Part shown: piece by piece, positions 48,023 through 58,653 of the stretch | Numbering within the stretch: the stretch's first letter is position 1 | Layout: the number at the start of each line of letters is the position of its first letter | Assembly (NCBI RefSeq): GCF_004193775.1 | Contig: NC_041004.1 | Span: 34,124,411 to 34,188,410 of the forward strand | DNA length: 64,000 bases | Direction of reading: 5' to 3' | DNA from: Glycine soja | Taxonomy: Eukaryota > Streptophyta > Magnoliopsida > Fabales > Fabaceae | Position numbers and translations under genes: made by a program | The notes under the pieces: generated by a model | What the model saw: only the letters and a program-made list of their open reading frames with translations | The model's database searches: none | What the model was told of the DNA's origin: nothing

Positions 48023-48519
48023 TGATAATTGATATGCTTATGTAATTTGAATATTTAAATCACATAGCAATTATCTAATTTTCCTCTCTTTTATTGCTTC
48101 TTTTGTGTTAGAACATTAGGAATTTAGCTTCTTCTGAGTTTTTGTCCAATAAATGTTAAAGTTAGCTAATTTATAGTGTTTTGGAGTGTATTTTTTTTGT
48201 AGAATTACACAGTAGGAGGCCTGGAAGAGGGTTGGAGAACTGGAGCAGCACGCTCAGCGCGTCAACAATTGCTCATTTAATGTGTTTTGCTCAGTTTGTA
48301 TTCTATCTCTTTAATGTGCTTTGCTTAATTATCTTCATTTATGTCAAATTTTATATTCCATATCATTATTTGACTAATATTAAATTTAGTTCATTGATTG
48401 CTTAAAATTTGACATATACAAACTCTGAGTATAGTCAAAGTCCCTGTGGACTCGACACTCGATCTTACCGTTTTAAATTACTACTTGGACAAATTGGTGC
48501 ACTTGCCAATCGGTTAACG
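48023..48519 (+). repeat. 3' LTR of the Athila-like element, internally deleted
   Basis: 497 bp. It matches both ends of the 5' LTR but lacks roughly 750 bp from its middle, with the deletion point between about 48266 and 48295. The uninterrupted gagaactggagcagcacgct at 48236-48255 is the empty-site equivalent of the solo LTR insertion in the 5' LTR. Confidence 0.87.
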
Positions 48520-49727
48520 AGGTTTTTCCATGTGAGACATTTTGCTTAACAAAGTCAGGCTTGCCATAACTTGCCTATGTTTATTCTTCAATGTCATATG
48601 TAGCAAAGTCCTTGATCCTGTCAAGTTAGATGAGCTGGAAAATGAGGCTTCAATTATATTGTGTCAGTTGGAGATGTATTTTCCTTCTGCTTTCTTCGAC
48701 ATCATGGTTCACTTAATTGTTCATCTGGTCAGAGAAATCAAATGTTGTGGTCCTATTTATTTTTTGTGGATGTACCCGGTTGAGCAATACATGAAGATCC
48801 TAAAAGGGTTTATGAAGAATCTACATCGTCCGGAAGCATCTATTTTGGAAAGACACATTGCAGAAGAAGTCATTGAATTTTGTTCAGAGTACATTGAAAA
48901 AGCAAAACCTATTGGGCTTCCCGAGTCTTGGCATGACGAAAGAGTGGGAGGTAAGGGTTCAAGAGGATTGCATGTTATCACTCCAAGTGTAGAAGATTTA
49001 CAACAATCTCATTTGTATGTATTGAATAACAGTAATGAAGTTCTACCATACATACTTCGCCATGAAGGTTTAGTGAAGGAAAGTAATAAAAAAATGTCAA
49101 AGAACAGGGTCTTGAAAGAGCATAACAAGACTTTCCTAGATTTGTTTAAAGATACAATCTTTGCTGATGATAATGCTTTTGAAACATTAAGAAAGCTAGT
49201 AGATGGGCCTAAAAGAAATGTTATAACTTGGCAAGGATACTATATAAACAAGTATTCCTTTTGCACAAAAGCACAAGACGAGAAAAATACAATGCAAAAT
49301 AGTAGGGTTACCCTAAGGGTTGAATCTCAACACTTCACAAGTGTACATGATGAAAATCTCTGTGTAGCTTCAATCCCTTACTTTCAAATGTAAGTAGGTT
49401 GACATCAATACCGGTGTGTGGACCGATGGTGTAGGATTTACGTTGGTAGATCTAAAGAAACTCGATTACCAAAATGACCCTTTCATCATAGTAGAACAAG
49501 TTAAACAGGTATTTTATGTTCAAGACCCTTGTGATGAAAGGTGGTCAGTGGTTCTACACGGGAAAACAATTGGTGTTAATGTCGAAGATGATTATTCATA
49601 CATTGATACTTATGTTAGTCCTTTGTCCACACAAATTTCGTCTAACATCGTCGAAGAAGAAGAAGCTGATGACGTTCATGCTAATCATACTGATCATGAT
49701 GAAGGAGAATTAATTAACATCAGCTAA
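48520..49727 (+). pseudogene. CACTA Tnp2-type transposase, C-terminal part (DUF4218/DUF4216)
   Basis: Continues the transposase after the retroelement. DUF4218 is clear: VRLAITCLCLFFNVICSKVL, ILCQLEMYFPSAFFDIMVHL, MYPVEQYMKILKGF, NLHRPEASILERHIAEE (48542-49000). A DUF4216-like end follows (ITWQGYYINKYSFCTKAQD; after a stop at 49391, GVGFTLVDLKKL, FYVQDPCDERWSVVLHGK, up to 49727). In-frame stops at 48533 and 49391 mean it is dead. The order and spacing match complete CACTA transposases, showing that the two halves were one gene. Confidence 0.9.
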
Positions 49728-49814
49728 TGTAATTTTTTTTATTATGTACTTCATTTCAGTCCATTTAGTTACATTTATGATGAAGGAGAATTAATTTTTT
49801 TTCTTTACAGGCAA

Positions 49815-52800
49815 ATGGATTCACCACCCAGGCAAATGGGTTCTTGTTCGTCTACCTTGAAGCGGACAAGAAAAGCCACACACCTAAGATCAATGGCGAC
49901 TAGACCAGTTGGGGCAGAGAGACCCTTGGTCCATGTGGATCCTGTGACGAGAAAATCGATGATCCCTATAGAAATGAGTTAAGAACATATTTGGGAATCG
50001 TCGCTCATGATAAGGTGGATGTCACATACGAGAATTGGAAACAAGTCCCTGCTACTCAGAAGGACTTGATATGGAAGGATATTCAAGTATTTGAGTTGAA
50101 ATGTTGCATCTTGTTGATGAACAATAAAATTTTAATTTAGTAACAATAAAATGTAATTTTTCATTTGTCAGACTAAATTAGATATCCCTAAAGCATCTGA
50201 TATAAGGACAAAAAAGAAAATACTTCAAACTATGGGGGAGAGGTGGAGACAATTTAAATCTGATTTGACGTCGAAATGGGCACTTGCAGCCGGCAAGAAT
50301 AGTGTCGATGACACTGTATGCAAAAAGTACGACATTAGCAAGGAGAAGTGGGCCCAATTTTGTCAGAGCTGCAAAGATCCTTCTTGGGAGGTAAATTTGT
50401 GATTTTCATTGTTTTAAACTTTAAATTTACTTATTATTGTGAGTAATGATAACTTTTGATAATCTTTAATTTTTACAGGATGTGCGAAAGAAAGCACAGA
50501 CCATCCAGAAAAAAAATAGTGCCCTTCACGTGTTGTCTCGTGGGGGTTATGAATGTGAATGTATGAATACATGAATTTTGATGATGCTAAAAAGAATCAA
50601 ACAAGGCCACTTCAAAGGATAAACATTTGCTTCAAGATTAATTCAAGATTGCTTCAACAAACAAAGACTTGTTTCAAGATTCACTAAAGATCAAGCCTTG
50701 CCTCAGAACAAAGGGTTTCAAAGTCATGCAAGGCTCTGGTAATCGATTACCAGGAAGTGTAATCGATTACCAGAAGGGAAGAATGAAAAAGAGCTGTTGA
50801 AAAGAGTTTTGAATTTGACTTTTGAACATGTAATCGATTACCATATGTCTGTAATCGATTACCAGCAACGAAACTCCTAAAATTCAAATTCAAAAGTCAT
50901 GACCCTTCAAATTATAACTGTGTAATTGATTACACAAACATTGTAATCGATTGCTGGTGGAGAGTTTTCAGAAAATCTGCCAACAATCACATATTTTGAT
51001 TGGATTTGTGAATGGCTATCAAAGGCCTATAAATAGGTGACTTAGGCATGAATTTTGAAGAGATAGTTTTGCATGTTCAAAATGTCTTATCCTCTCTAAA
51101 GGAAATAAGAGAGATTCCAAAAAAACTTCATTGTCAAATGCTCTCTCAAAAGAAACTCTTGGGCAAACACTTGCAAATCCATTAAGAGTTTCTCCATGAA
51201 CTTCAATTGTAATATCCTTCTCTTCAAGAGAGAATTATTCTTTCTTTCTTCTCATTCAAAGAGATTAATTAAGGGACTGAGGGTCTCTTAAGTTGTAAGG
51301 ATTCCTGAATACCAGGGATAGGTTGTCCCTATGTGGTTCAGACTTTGTAAATGGATTTTTACAAAGGGAGTGGAAAATCTCAAGTGGGTTGCTTGAGTAC
51401 TGTACGTAGGCACGGACTTTGCCAAACCAGTATAAAAACTGTGTTTGCATTCTCTCTTCCCTTATCTCATTTATTTTGTTGCAATCAATTTTGTCTTTCA
51501 TGTTTAAAGAACATTGTTAAATTGATTGTTGCTTCTTCTGCGTTCTAAGCCTATCCCTTTTAAGTTATTGAGGTCGCTGGTCCAACAATGAATTTCTAGA
51601 AAACAAGTTGATGGAGGAGAAGAAAAAGAAACAACTGGAGGAAGCTGTTAAATCTTGAAGCACTGGCACTATCATTAATCCTCCATCTCCCATCAGATGA
51701 CACGTGAAGGGGAAGATGACCCGCACCAATAAAACTGGGCAAATGACTTCTGAGGCAGCTAAGGAAATTGCTAACAAGATTTTAAGTCACCTTCAATGGT
51801 GAATTGCAATTATTTATGTTTATTGTTTGATCAAGTAATTGTTTAAATGTGTTCATTATAGGATTCCTTAGAGGAGCAGACCTCACAGGGTTCTTTTGTC
51901 GCCCATGGACGTCAGGATGTGCTGATTGCTGCCATTGGGCGACCAGAACACCCTGGTTATGTGTGTGTTGCTGGAGCCGATGTCACGATCAAACAATACT
52001 TTGGACCGACTCCAAGGACCTCCCACACGTCTTTGTTCATGGCTCCCGAAGACCTGGAGCAGCTGACACAAAAAATCAAGGACTAGCTGGAGGAGTCGAT
52101 CACAAAAAAAGTGACTCATCAGCAAATGTTGTCCTTCAACCAGATGCAGTCCCAGATGCAATCACAAGGACTCGAACTGCCTCCTAAGCCTGAGGTTGGT
52201 CATTTAGTTGCTCTTGTCAGCACAAAGGAGAGTTGTGTTGATCCTCAGGGAACGATCTAGACACGGGTGACTTAGAGAAATGCGGGTTGTACATCGAAGA
52301 AAATCCTTCCTGCCTAGTTGCCCTAGGAAGACTTTATGAGGGGTTCACAACCGTTCACAACATCCCTTTGCGCCATGATGAAGTCAAGGTTGGTGTTGAG
52401 GAAGCTAGAGATGCAAATGCTCTCATTCCTGTACCCACTGAAAAGGTTCAATTAGTGGGGCAGGCACTTAACACCTTTGTTACTTGTTTGACACATCTTG
52501 TCAAGCATTTATCATAATAGTTATTTCACTATAATTAAATGTTTTTTCAATTAAATTGTTCATTGTAATTAAACACTGTGTAATTACCTGTATTGGATAA
52601 ACAGGGAGCTGTGGGACCAACGGAACTTGCAGATGGGCCAGATCATGATGTCGATGGTTCCCTATATTTGATGACATTGACCATCCCATAGCTTTTTCTA
52701 AAGCCATTGCAGGTTATGTGGGATGCTATCGTATTTGGGCTGTTTAATGATGACTTCCCCCTGTACATAAAACATGAAGATCTGTCCGAAATAGCACACT

Positions 52801-53830
52801 GTGGTCAATGTCTCAGCATCTCTGTTATATAATTGTGAATTCTGTAAGTCACTTTACATTATTTTTTATTACCTAACTTATTGTTTTAAATTCATACATA
52901 ATTTACTTTATTTTAACAACAATAGACATATGAATGAAACAAGTACGTGATCGAGGAATACCGATGTTTATGGATTCCTCGAGCCACAATCCATACAGAG
53001 ATCTGGGCAATTGTAATTTGAATCAGAAAGTTACATTAAGAACTGGATGCATAATTCAAAGAGGGATATGTACCTAAGAGCCTACTTGAATGAGTAAGTT
53101 AAACTGAACAAATGAATTTAAATAATGTATAATAGTATAATAACTTATATTGTTCACCACTGCAGTGCATATTGGCAAATGACCGTCATTTTGCCTAAGG
53201 AAAATGTTGTTATCTGGTTTTGTTTATTGCATAATTGGCTAGACAACTACCTCAAGGGAATTATTAACAGGTTAGTTATTTTTTTAATACATTTGCATTA
53301 GCATTAGTCAGAAACATCAGTATATTAATTGTATAATACACATCCATGTTTGTATTGAATAGTGCTTTGAAAGGACTTGACAATACTCCACAAAGTAAAT
53401 CCAAGGCTGCTACTAAATGGATTGTTGTTAAAGTAAGCCATTTAAAAAATGCTTCTAGTTATATTTTAATACTGTGTAGACTAATTTGTACTTAACATTG
53501 AATATCTAAACTTCATAATGTATTTAGTGTAATGGACAAAAAGGAAGCACTGAATGTGGGTATTACGTCATGCACTAGATGTCAACTATAATCTTAGGAA
53601 GTTTCAAGAATAATTGGGAAACGTTAATTGTTTAATTCAAACATATTTCATTTTGTTATAATTGGTATTACATATTATTGATTTATGTTTTATTATATCA
53701 TACAATAGTTCAATGATACTAGACCATTAGAAGCAGAGAGATTGAAGGCGTTTTGCATTCAGTGGGCAACCTATTATTTGAAAGTTAAACATGAAACAAT
53801 TAGTGTTTAGGAAATTTTGGAATTGTAGTT
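49815..53830 (+). pseudogene. CACTA second gene: Transposase_24 (Ptta/En/Spm) joined to Ulp1-like protease domain
   Basis: A multi-exon gene starting at ATG 49815, with clear introns 50087-50171 and 50391-50478. The first exons encode a Transposase_24-like DNA-binding protein (VTYENWKQVPATQKDLIWKD, MGERWRQFKSDLTSKWALAA, KKAQTIQKKNSALHVLSRGG), continuing after the nested solo LTR into a coiled segment and a Gln-rich stretch (52130-52170). The downstream exons (about 52926-53820) resemble Ulp1/C48 cysteine protease domains: AYWQMTVILPKENVVIWFCL, then KGSTECGYYVMH. The catalytic Cys codon is present (53555-53557), but the usual His of the HW motif is Tyr (53170-53172). An early frameshift or stop near 49980 and others make it a pseudogene. 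Confidence 0.82.
50554..51587. mobile_element. solo LTR, 1034 bp, with target duplication ATGAA
   Basis: It begins TGTGAATGTATGAATACATG and ends GGTCCAACA, flanked by ATGAA (50549-50553 and 51588-51592). It contains several copies of taatcgattacca, a motif common in soybean LTRs. It lies within an exon; joining the flanks across one copy of the duplication restores the Transposase_24 reading frame directly after LSRGG, which confirms the boundaries. Confidence 0.93.
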
Positions 53831-54039
53831 TAGTTAATTTACATTTTTTACAATTCATGTCTCCTTAACATTAAATATTATTTTAATTCATAGTAAATAA
53901 TAAATTTTTTATGGAATTTTTGGTAAAAACTGTTTCAAAACAAAATGAAAATTATATGTTGTGGTTCTGCTTTTAAATTTGCAGATTAATTTAGGGTTAT
54001 TAAAAAAACAGACAGTATATTAAAAAAATCTTAAAAAAT

Positions 54040-54386
54040 AACATCAGTTTTTAGCTTCATCAACAACATCCCAAAAACCAATGTTGCTGGTAATAAAACA
54101 ACATTGGTTCTTACCAAAAACCAATGTCTGTTATCAGAAAACAACATCAGTTTTCAGTAAAAACCGATGTTATTTTGTTACCAGCAACATCTTGATAAGA
54201 AGATATATGACTTTTTTGTGATAATTCTTACTACATAGCATCGGTTATTTAAATAACCGATGTTGTAAATTTTATGTTAACATCGGTTTTGAAGAACTGA
54301 TCTTAACAGTATTACTTTCAACATCGGTTAATAATCGATGTTGAAAGTCCTTAATAATTGATGTTGAAATCCTATTTTTTAGTATG
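54040..54386. repeat. right subterminal repeats of the large CACTA element
   Basis: Repeated aacatcggttt / aaaccgatgtt motifs in both orientations, including the palindrome catcggttatttaaataaccgatg at 54239-54262. They mirror 35545-35745 and run up to the terminus near 54386. Confidence 0.85.
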
Positions 54387-55020
54387 TCATGCTACATTGA
54401 GGAATCTCATGACATTAGCAAAGGTATCAATTATACAAGAAACGGTGGTGCATGAAAAGAATTTTTGTTTCCACATTATTAGGGCTTAAGAGGAGAATCA
54501 CAAGGAACATTCTCAAAATTTCAAACCCTTTTATGGTAGAATTTGGTAACTCTACAAATATTCCATATGGATTTTAAAGAAAAATAGGTGTTTGACAGGA
54601 TGACTAGTGATGCACCTAGTGCATATGATAGAAAAGGTTGCACAAAATTTAGATGTAACCTCCTTAATCTTCCAAAGGACTTTTACAATGTCACAAGAGA
54701 CATTAATGACCAACCATTGTCCCTAGGTAAATCATTTGTTGTAAAGATAACTTGCAATGCAAATTAAGAAAGGGTTTTCATGGTTCAATGAGAAAACTTT
54801 CACTAAGATACAAAATAAGGTGGGTTGATTAGGATGAACACCAAGTACTACTTAAGTTTTATATACTTCATTCATCTGATTGTATGAGAACAAATGGTTC
54901 ATCAACAATTCATGATTTCCGGATACATAATTTATTCAAGACACATTATTTAATGGATGATAAGTGGGCTTTTAAATCACAATTAAATTACAAATTACAA
55001 AAGTAGCATATTACTTTGCT
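54387..55020 (+). pseudogene. SURNod19 gene, continuation after the CACTA insertion
   Basis: Directly past the CACTA right end the plus strand reads SHDISKGINYTRNGGA, then (with stops) GLRGESQGTFSKFQTLLW, RKGCTKFRCNLLNLPKDFYN and VTRDINDQPLS. After a frameshift it reads CKLRKGFHGSMRKLSLRYKI, RTNGSSTIHD and so on. These are successive SURNod19 segments in order, continuing the 5' part that ends at 35527. At least five in-frame stops show long decay. The C-terminal part of the gene is absent; the sequence is replaced near 55060 by a repeat. Confidence 0.82.
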
Positions 55021-55059
55021 GTGAGGAAGTGGGTAACATATATTTCTTAATTTCTTATA

Positions 55060-55540
55060 GGCTTAATTGCAAAGAGTCCCCATATTTTTTCCATTTTACT
55101 AAATTGGTTCCCTTATTTTTTTTAATTCACTATTAGAGTTCCCCTATTTTTCCAAATTCATTATCTGAGTCCCTAGAGAAAAAATTGAACATTGACTGCC
55201 TAAAACGTTGATTGCCACGTGCCCGCATATAATTGGCCGTTTAAGAAATATTTCCAATTTACCCTTATTATTAATTAGGTAATTAAAAATTATCTCAAAA
55301 ACAACAACAACAGCTCCTCACTGCCATTCAAACAAGGCATAGCGGTGATAGTGTGCGCTTTGACAATTGTAATCTCTCTTACATCACTCCTCCTCCTCTA
55401 CATCAAACACTGCAACGGTGGCATCACAGACGACAGAAGTGGAAACTCGACTTTGTGAATAGTGGCGTCGTTCACTAGAAGGAAAAACTACTATGACATT
55501 GACCGGTCCGTGGTGGAATCGTTACTGGTCTTTATGATAA
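55060..55540 (+). pseudogene. fragment resembling an ATL-type RING-H2 ligase N-terminus, in repeat-like sequence
   Basis: The left part (55060-55220, gcttaattgcaaagagtccc...) looks like the end of a dispersed plant repeat. From 55324 a frame reads PFKQGIAVIVCALTIVISLT and LLLLYIKHCNGG, a membrane helix plus the cysteine-containing turn typical of ATL RING-H2 ubiquitin ligases. After an in-frame TGA near 55456 comes DIDRSVVESLLVF, the conserved segment just before the RING domain (GIDRSVVESLPVF in the family). The RING itself is missing. A captured or retained gene fragment is the likeliest reading. Confidence 0.55.
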
Positions 55541-57339
55541 ATGTTGTAATTCCTCTAACTCTTATCTTTTTAATGTAAAGTTCTTTTATTGAATATTATA
55601 TAATAAGGATATTATAATATAAAATTAAACAAGTTATAAGAAAGAAAAAAAAGACTAGTTGAAAAGCTGGTTCAAGAGACTTCTAATTGTGCCAATGACA
55701 ACTCCTAAACTTTCAGGACGCTTTGAATCTCATAATATGAGGTAAGTAAATAATTGATTATCACTATTAATAATTTTGATGATTATGCGTGTTGATATTA
55801 TTTTTGTTCTATTCCATACTTTATTTTATGTCTATATGTTATTTCTGTTGTATTGTTGGTTGTGAATGTGTGATTTGGTATATAAAAGTTTATCACTACT
55901 AATGTATATCTAGCATTGCAACCTATACACAACTAGTATCATGAATTAATGGTGTCTTTTGTATTTGTCTTCACAATTTTACTGTGTGAACTATTTACTT
56001 TTTTTTTAATCAATATTCTAGATGACCACCAGACTTATTTATTTTATATATTAGATTGTAAAACTACTCTTACTATTGTTTTTATAAAGTTGGTAAATTA
56101 ATCGTTACTATCCCTTAATTCATCAGGAGATATACAGAATTTGACTTCTCGGATGAGTTTTTCTTCTAAACAGATGTAGAAACTATTTTTTTAATGTGTT
56201 TATTCATACCTAATTCCAACCTGTAATTTTACACATTGTTTATGTTTTAATGGTTTCAATTTTAGACTCATACACATTATATAGATTCTAAATTATGATA
56301 ATCAAATTATAACTACAGTATCACAAGATACAGAAAGTCCCTCAAAATAAGAATAAAAATCAGGGGTCATTTGAACCAAAGAAAAATCTCCATTATTATC
56401 AATAAATGATAAAAAAAAAAGTCTACAAAAAGTATACAAACAGTGCATACAATGATAAAAAAAAAAAAGTAAACTAATCGTACAAAGCATACAAGAACAT
56501 AAGAAATTTGAACAATATATTGCTCTTCCTCTCCAAAACCTTTGAACGCCGATCTAAGCAAATAATTTCATCTTCTGCATGGCACATCAATAATTAATAT
56601 ATTAAAAGTAGCCCAGATCCTTACGCCTTTGGTGTGGGTCAAAACTTACTCGACAAAGAATTTCACTACCTTAATTTACCAGGGCTTTGATCGTCGGCTC
56701 TTCTGTTATCAGATCATCAACTTCCTTGATCTTCCAGCATTGGACAAGCATTAACCCCTATACATGATATTACAACTTTGCAAAGACCTATATTTTTTAT
56801 AAACAGTAGCCAATAACACTCATTACAAAAAAAATGTATTAGAGAATATTTTACTAGTACTCCTCAACATGATTAATATATAGACTAATGTGATACACAT
56901 TTAAATTTAAACTTTTTTTTAATTTTTTTAAAATTCAAAGACTAATATAACAATAAGTATTAAATTTTGGGATTAAATTAGATGATTTATTACTTTTCAC
57001 ATGTAGGTTTAAACTTAATAGTATGTACAAACATGTAATAGGAACCAAAAAAATAGTATATACGCATACATGGACTGTGCAAACATACTACGTACGTATG
57101 TACCATGCATGTAAGCCCTTAACGTACAACATAGAAATCAAAAATCATTTTTCATTTGTTAAATTTTGGTATTAAAATGTTAGTAAGTGTCAACTGTCAA
57201 ATATTCAAGGATGAAATGAGTTCCTCTTCTGTTCTCTCGAGTGTATAATTAAAAATTAGACTTACGTGTAGCATATTTTTAAAATATAATATATTTTGTA
57301 TAGATTAGAGTATTTAACTTTAATATTTTATTATTATAG
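55541..57339. other. gene-free stretch
   Basis: No recognisable gene. The minus strand at 56500-56760 is less AT-rich and contains a short patch QCWKIKEVDDLITEEPTIKA followed by a GT dinucleotide, which may be an exon remnant of an unidentified gene. Confidence 0.45.
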
Positions 57340-58330
57340 TTAAACAGGATGGTCCAAATGTGACAAAAGGCAAGAGAGGAATGAAAGAAAGAAAAAAAAA
57401 AAAAAAAAGATTACTTCGATTATCGAAATGGTCCAAAATCCAAATGGTCGAAGGGACGATAACGGTGGAGTTAGACAGTTGCTAGTGGAAGCAGATTTTC
57501 AGGTCCAATTAAACACTCATTTTTCATTTGTCAATATCCAACTTGAAAAATTGCAAGGATGCTTATATTGCAATAATAAAAGGGAATGAGAGTAGTTGAA
57601 TCAAGCAAAAGAATCCGTAAGTTGTTATAAACTTTTTTACATTATTTTTATTGTTATGGATAAAAAAATTAATAATTAAAGATTACTTCGATTATCAAAA
57701 TATTAAGATGCCGTTATATTAATTTTAAAAAACAAAAGTTAACAAAATTTACTTCATCTTTATATAGTATTAAAATAGTGAGCATAAAAAAAATCAATAA
57801 CTGTTTTTTAGAAGTCTAATTTGTAATATCTTTAATGCATAACATCCACAAGAATCAAATTGATATTTTACCTTAATGATAACGATAATCTACTTTACAT
57901 ATTAAATTATACAGTAATACACTTTTATTAAAAAAAATTCAGTTTACTTTTTTAAAATAACATATGTATTTTTCTAAAAAAAATTCAATAAAAAAATACG
58001 CACACATATATTACTTTAATATTTTATCTTTTACTTTAAATTTTTATGTTTGACTTAATTAATTTTATATATTTCATAACTTTTACTTTTTTTGAAATAT
58101 ATTATCTTACATACACAATGCCGAATATAAAAGTTACTAGTGATAATCAAAGTAAAATAAAATAATATATATTAATAATATTTTTTAATTAAACTATGAC
58201 TCTTCTTTTTTATATATACAAAAAAAAATGACGTATCTGTAATAGATCAGCATCTACGCCATCTACAGTAAAATTGATTAATATCCTATCCTAACAGCTA
58301 TATCACGATGATAAAGTTGAATTTTTTTAT
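57340..58330. repeat. segmental duplication block, copy 2
   Basis: Matches 33140-33740 in the same orientation, with insertions. Anchors are ccaaatgtgaca, gctagtggaagcagatt, cttcgattatcaaaatatta, gccatctacagtaaaatt and gataaagttga. Within it gattacttcgattatc is itself present twice (57410 and 57680). Confidence 0.7.
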
Positions 58331-58605
58331 CCATAATAAGTATTTAAAATATTAAGTTTATTTTATATTAAATTAATAGTTGCATTTTTTATTTAATACT
58401 TTTACTTTTGATTTTTCAAGCATTGACTCTCTGGTAGGTCCAACAACAAAATGAGAAAGCAGAAAGAATTATATTTGAACCAAATAGAAAATGAAGAAAA
58501 AAATATTTTTTAATTTTAAAAATAAAATTTTATCTCCCTTTAATTGTATTTTCACTCTGTGTTCAATAGAAGAAAAAATAATTGCTATGTTTCCTTTCAT
58601 ACTCA

Positions 58606-58653
<48 letters not shown>

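Larger units (their letters stand above)
40291..48519 (+). mobile_element. Athila/Calypso-like LTR retrotransposon, non-autonomous
   Basis: Two related LTRs begin TGATAATTGATATGCTTA (40291 and 48023) and end in ggttaaca/ggttaacg (44979, 48519). The primer binding site is of tRNA-Asp type, as in Athila elements, followed by a short gag remnant. The polypurine stretch tttaggggagt precedes the 3' LTR. Pol is missing. It interrupts the CACTA transposase gene within the conserved segment after LTQQLL. A target duplication is not visible (left flank TGGCC, right flank GAGGT), so one edge has probably lost a few bases. Confidence 0.88.
35528..54386 (+). mobile_element. CACTA transposon of about 18.9 kb (with nested insertions) inside SURNod19
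   Basis: The left end reads catACTACTAGAAAATATAG; the right end on the minus strand reads CATACTAAAAAATAGG. Both are degenerate versions of a CACTA terminus. Just inside each end are inverted subterminal motifs AACATCGGTTTT and AAAACCGATGTT. Two element genes are present: a Tnp2-type transposase (38346-49727, split) and a Transposase_24/Ulp1-like gene (49815-53830), plus captured host fragments. Without nested insertions it would be about 9.6 kb. A 3-bp target duplication is not clear, so the exact ends are uncertain by a few bases. Confidence 0.85.

Noticed and set aside
40286..48525. Target-site duplication for the Athila-like element
   Set aside because: Left flank TGGCC and right flank GAGGT do not match, so no duplication is claimed.
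35525..54389. 3-bp target duplication of the large CACTA element
   Set aside because: Neither TAC/TCA nor CCA/TCA is a match, and the termini themselves are degenerate; left unassigned. A loose 9-base resemblance (atgttacca and atgctacat) is not the size CACTA elements make.
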